DNA of 64,000 nt from Rheinheimera texasensis DSM 17496 (GTDB taxonomy: Bacteria; Pseudomonadota; Gammaproteobacteria; Enterobacterales; Alteromonadaceae), in contig NZ_KL544007.1 of the NCBI RefSeq assembly GCF_000711985.1, positions 124,001 to 188,000 of the forward strand. Reading direction: 5' to 3'. A model generated the notes under the pieces. The model did not search any database. It saw nothing but the letters and a program-made list of their open reading frames with translations, and had not been told where the DNA came from. This document shows positions 62,349-64,000 of this stretch, one piece after another. The position numbers and the translations under genes were made by a program. Each line of letters begins with the position of its first letter. Position 1 is the first letter of the stretch.

Positions 62349-63100
62349 CTGCAGTTTTTACCAATCGCCTGATCGGCACCGCTATTCTGATTGTCGCTGC
62401 TGTGGTGTTTTTGCCGGATTTACTCGATGGCCGCAAACAGGTCAGTAAAGATGATTTTAAAGCCATTCCGGAGCGGCCGGAGTTTGCCGAAGTGGCACAA
62501 CCTGCGGTCTTTAGTCAGGATCAACATCAGGCAGCACAAACCGCTGCGATGACGCCGGTGACGGATAATAGCCCGGTGCTGGATGCGCCGTCTGCGGTAA
62601 CACCGGCTGAGCAAACGGCCACTGAGCCGGCTGTGCAAAACGCTGCAACGCCTGCTGGCACGGGCACAGATCCGGATCCAATGACGGATACAAAACCAAC
62701 GCTGACAGAACAGGCAGTACAAGCGCAGGCCGACATTAATCAGGCAAAGAATGTGCAGACAGCAACTTTACCGGCCGAGCCTTTACCTGCTGAGAAAACC
62801 ACCACTGAACAGCCAGCCCCGGTCAAAGTGGAAAAACCTCTGTCACAAGCTGCTTATGTCGTCAAAGTGGGTTCATTCAGCAAAGAACAAAATGCCAATG
62901 CACTGGTCAGTAAACTCAAAGCTGCCGGACATAACGCTTTTACCCGTAAAATCGTCAATAGTCAGGGCACCACTATGGTCAGTGTATTAGTCGGTCCGGA
63001 TCTGAAAAAAGACAAACTCGAAGCAAAATTAACCGAGTTACAACGGTTGGCGCAGGTGCCGAAGTTGAAGGTCAGCAGTTATCAGCCGGTCGAGAACTAA
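62345..63100 (+). CDS. dedD: DedD-like SPOR domain protein
   Basis: A 251-aa septal protein. It has one N-terminal membrane segment (about 8-25), a long Ala/Pro/Thr-rich periplasmic spacer (about 50-170) and a C-terminal SPOR domain (AAYVVKVGSFSKEQNANALVSKL onward, about 172-251) that binds denuded septal peptidoglycan. The start at 62345 overlaps the folC stop codon. Confidence 0.92.
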   Translation: MTAVFTNRLIGTAILIVAAVVFLPDLLDGRKQVSKDDFKAIPERPEFAEVAQPAVFSQDQHQAAQTAAMTPVTDNSPVLDAPSAVTPAEQTATEPAVQNAATPAGTGTDPDPMTDTKPTLTEQAVQAQADINQAKNVQTATLPAEPLPAEKTTTEQPAPVKVEKPLSQAAYVVKVGSFSKEQNANALVSKLKAAGHNAFTRKIVNSQGTTMVSVLVGPDLKKDKLEAKLTELQRLAQVPKLKVSSYQPVEN

Positions 63101-63283
63101 TAAAATGGTGGGGTTGGCAGCGTGCTTTGGCTGCTGCCCCGCTTGATATCGCAATGCCGGCCGGTAGCAGCCGGCGGTCACACCAGCGTAAAATTAATGG
63201 CGGAATGGCAATTGTCGCTAGGCAGTTCTACACCGTATTTGATAGAATGCGCGCCGTCCTCAAGCGTCCTGTTTTGGTAGCAA

Positions 63284-63787
63284 ATGGTTTGGGTTGATTA
63301 CGCCATTCTGGCAATCATCGGATTATCGACATTGATCAGTCTAATCCGCGGCTTCGTGAAAGAAGCCATTTCGTTGATCATCTGGGTACTGGCGTTTTTT
63401 GTGGCCAGTCATTATTATCCCTATCTCTCCCCGTTTTTTTCTAATATAGACAATGCTTTAATCCGTAACGCTGTTGCGATTGGTATCCTGTTTGTGTCCT
63501 GTCTGCTGCTGGGCGGCCTGCTGAATTTTCTGATTGGTAAGCTAGTGCAATCCACCGGCTTAAGTGGCACCGACCGGTTGTTAGGCCTGGTTTTTGGCGC
63601 CCTGCGTGGCGTGCTGGTGGTCAGCGCCTTATTATTTTTCCTCGATGCATTTACACCATCGGCCAGCGCCGAGTGGTGGAAAGCGTCAATTTTGATCCCC
63701 GAATTCGATTTTATCATTGAGTGGTTTTTCACTTATCTGAAAGACAACTCGAGTTTTATGCAACAGACATCTGTTCTGACGAGGTAA
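63284..63787 (+). CDS. cvpA: CvpA family membrane protein
   Basis: A 167-aa inner-membrane protein with four hydrophobic segments, named for a role in colicin V production but broadly linked to envelope stress and purine operons. [24 protein letters not shown] and [18 protein letters not shown] are typical. purF starts 6 bp after its stop codon. No clear PurR box is visible in the 183-bp upstream gap (63101-63283). Confidence 0.94.
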   Translation: MVWVDYAILAIIGLSTLISLIRGFVKEAISLIIWVLAFFVASHYYPYLSPFFSNIDNALIRNAVAIGILFVSCLLLGGLLNFLIGKLVQSTGLSGTDRLLGLVFGALRGVLVVSALLFFLDAFTPSASAEWWKASILIPEFDFIIEWFFTYLKDNSSFMQQTSVLTR

Positions 63788-63793
63788 GGTTCC

Positions 63794-64000
63794 ATGTGTG
63801 GTATTGTTGGTATCGTAGGTAAATATCCGGTCAATCAGGCGTTGTACGATGGCCTCACCGTCTTACAGCATCGCGGCCAGGACGCTGCCGGCATCGTCAC
63901 GGTGGACCAGAATCGTCTGCGTCTGCGTAAAGCCAATGGCCTGGTTAAAGACGTGTTTGAAGCCCGTCATATGCAGCGCCTTGCCGGTAACATCGGCATC
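63794..64000 (+). CDS. purF: Amidophosphoribosyltransferase (3'-truncated by window edge)
   Basis: First committed step of purine synthesis, making phosphoribosylamine from PRPP and glutamine. Only the first 69 residues are in the window: [20 protein letters not shown] with the N-terminal nucleophile Cys (after Met removal), then [12 protein letters not shown]. This is the class II glutaminase domain. The position after cvpA matches the E. coli cvpA-purF operon. Confidence 0.96.
   Translation, partial: MCGIVGIVGKYPVNQALYDGLTVLQHRGQDAAGIVTVDQNRLRLRKANGLVKDVFEARHMQRLAGNIGI

Noticed and set aside
63101-63283. PurR box before cvpA-purF
   Set aside because: Expected by analogy with E. coli, but no sequence close to ACGCAAACGTTTGCGT is visible.

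Overview
The window is an ordinary, gene-dense chromosomal segment of a gammaproteobacterium, most like the Alteromonadales/Rheinheimera-Alishewanella-Shewanella group. This rests on several gene orders: dnaE-accA-tilS; apt-dnaX-ybaB-recR-htpG-adk-hemH; rnt beside motY (a sodium-driven polar flagellar motor gene); and asd-fimV-truA-accD-folC-dedD-cvpA-purF. Two large TonB-dependent receptors also fit. The assignment is from gene order and protein style only; no 16S gene is present. I see no tRNA, rRNA, insertion sequence, prophage or CRISPR array. The only stable RNA is the 4.5S signal recognition particle RNA (9765-9879).

Layout. 1-5757: dnaE (cut at the left edge), accA, tilS. 5764-9615: a diguanylate cyclase, a patatin-like lipase, a DUF3014 membrane protein and an acyltransferase. 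9765-16037: ffs, ybaM/comFB, tryptophan 2,3-dioxygenase, and a tightly overlapped leftward operon dinG-TSUP-priC-HDAC. 16038-26352: an accessory block with two TonB-dependent receptors that share promoter, leader and signal peptide, a TPR-sulfotransferase and a convergent TPR-2OG-Fe(II) oxygenase. 26440-29051: a DksA/TraR zinc-finger gene and, divergent from it, a three-gene operon for an EGKCG-repeat peptide with its multinuclear iron oxidase (DUF692) and partner (DUF2063), i.e. an HvfABC-type copper-binding modified-peptide system. 29185-38711: a 41-aa membrane protein and the apt-to-hemH housekeeping run, extended by a MAPEG protein and an alpha/beta hydrolase. 38758-46929: ibpA, a secreted thiol peroxidase, a Rec-CheC/PAS-GGDEF signalling pair and the prkA-yeaH-spoVR stress operon. 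47162-55769: sodB, grxD, rnt, motY, mnmC, fabB, pdxB, asd. 56068-64000: fimV, truA, accD, folC, dedD, cvpA and the start of purF.

The most interesting items are these. (1) The hvfABC-like operon: its precursor carries seven EGKCG motifs holding all seven of its cysteines, and its two 24-residue modules are identical in protein but differ at nine synonymous sites. (2) The paired TonB receptors with modifying-enzyme neighbours and a shared 5' module. (3) A conserved dnaX programmed -1 frameshift site (A AAA AAG, stop at the second codon after the slip). (4) Regulatory sites readable from sequence: sigma-32-type promoters with identical 13-nt spacers before htpG and ibpA, a 25-bp IscR-like palindrome between sodB and grxD, and a FabR-like palindrome before fabB. 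(5) A DinG helicase with one iron-sulfur ligand cysteine replaced by histidine.

Many operons end in clear intrinsic terminators, several of them bidirectional between convergent genes; these are listed individually.
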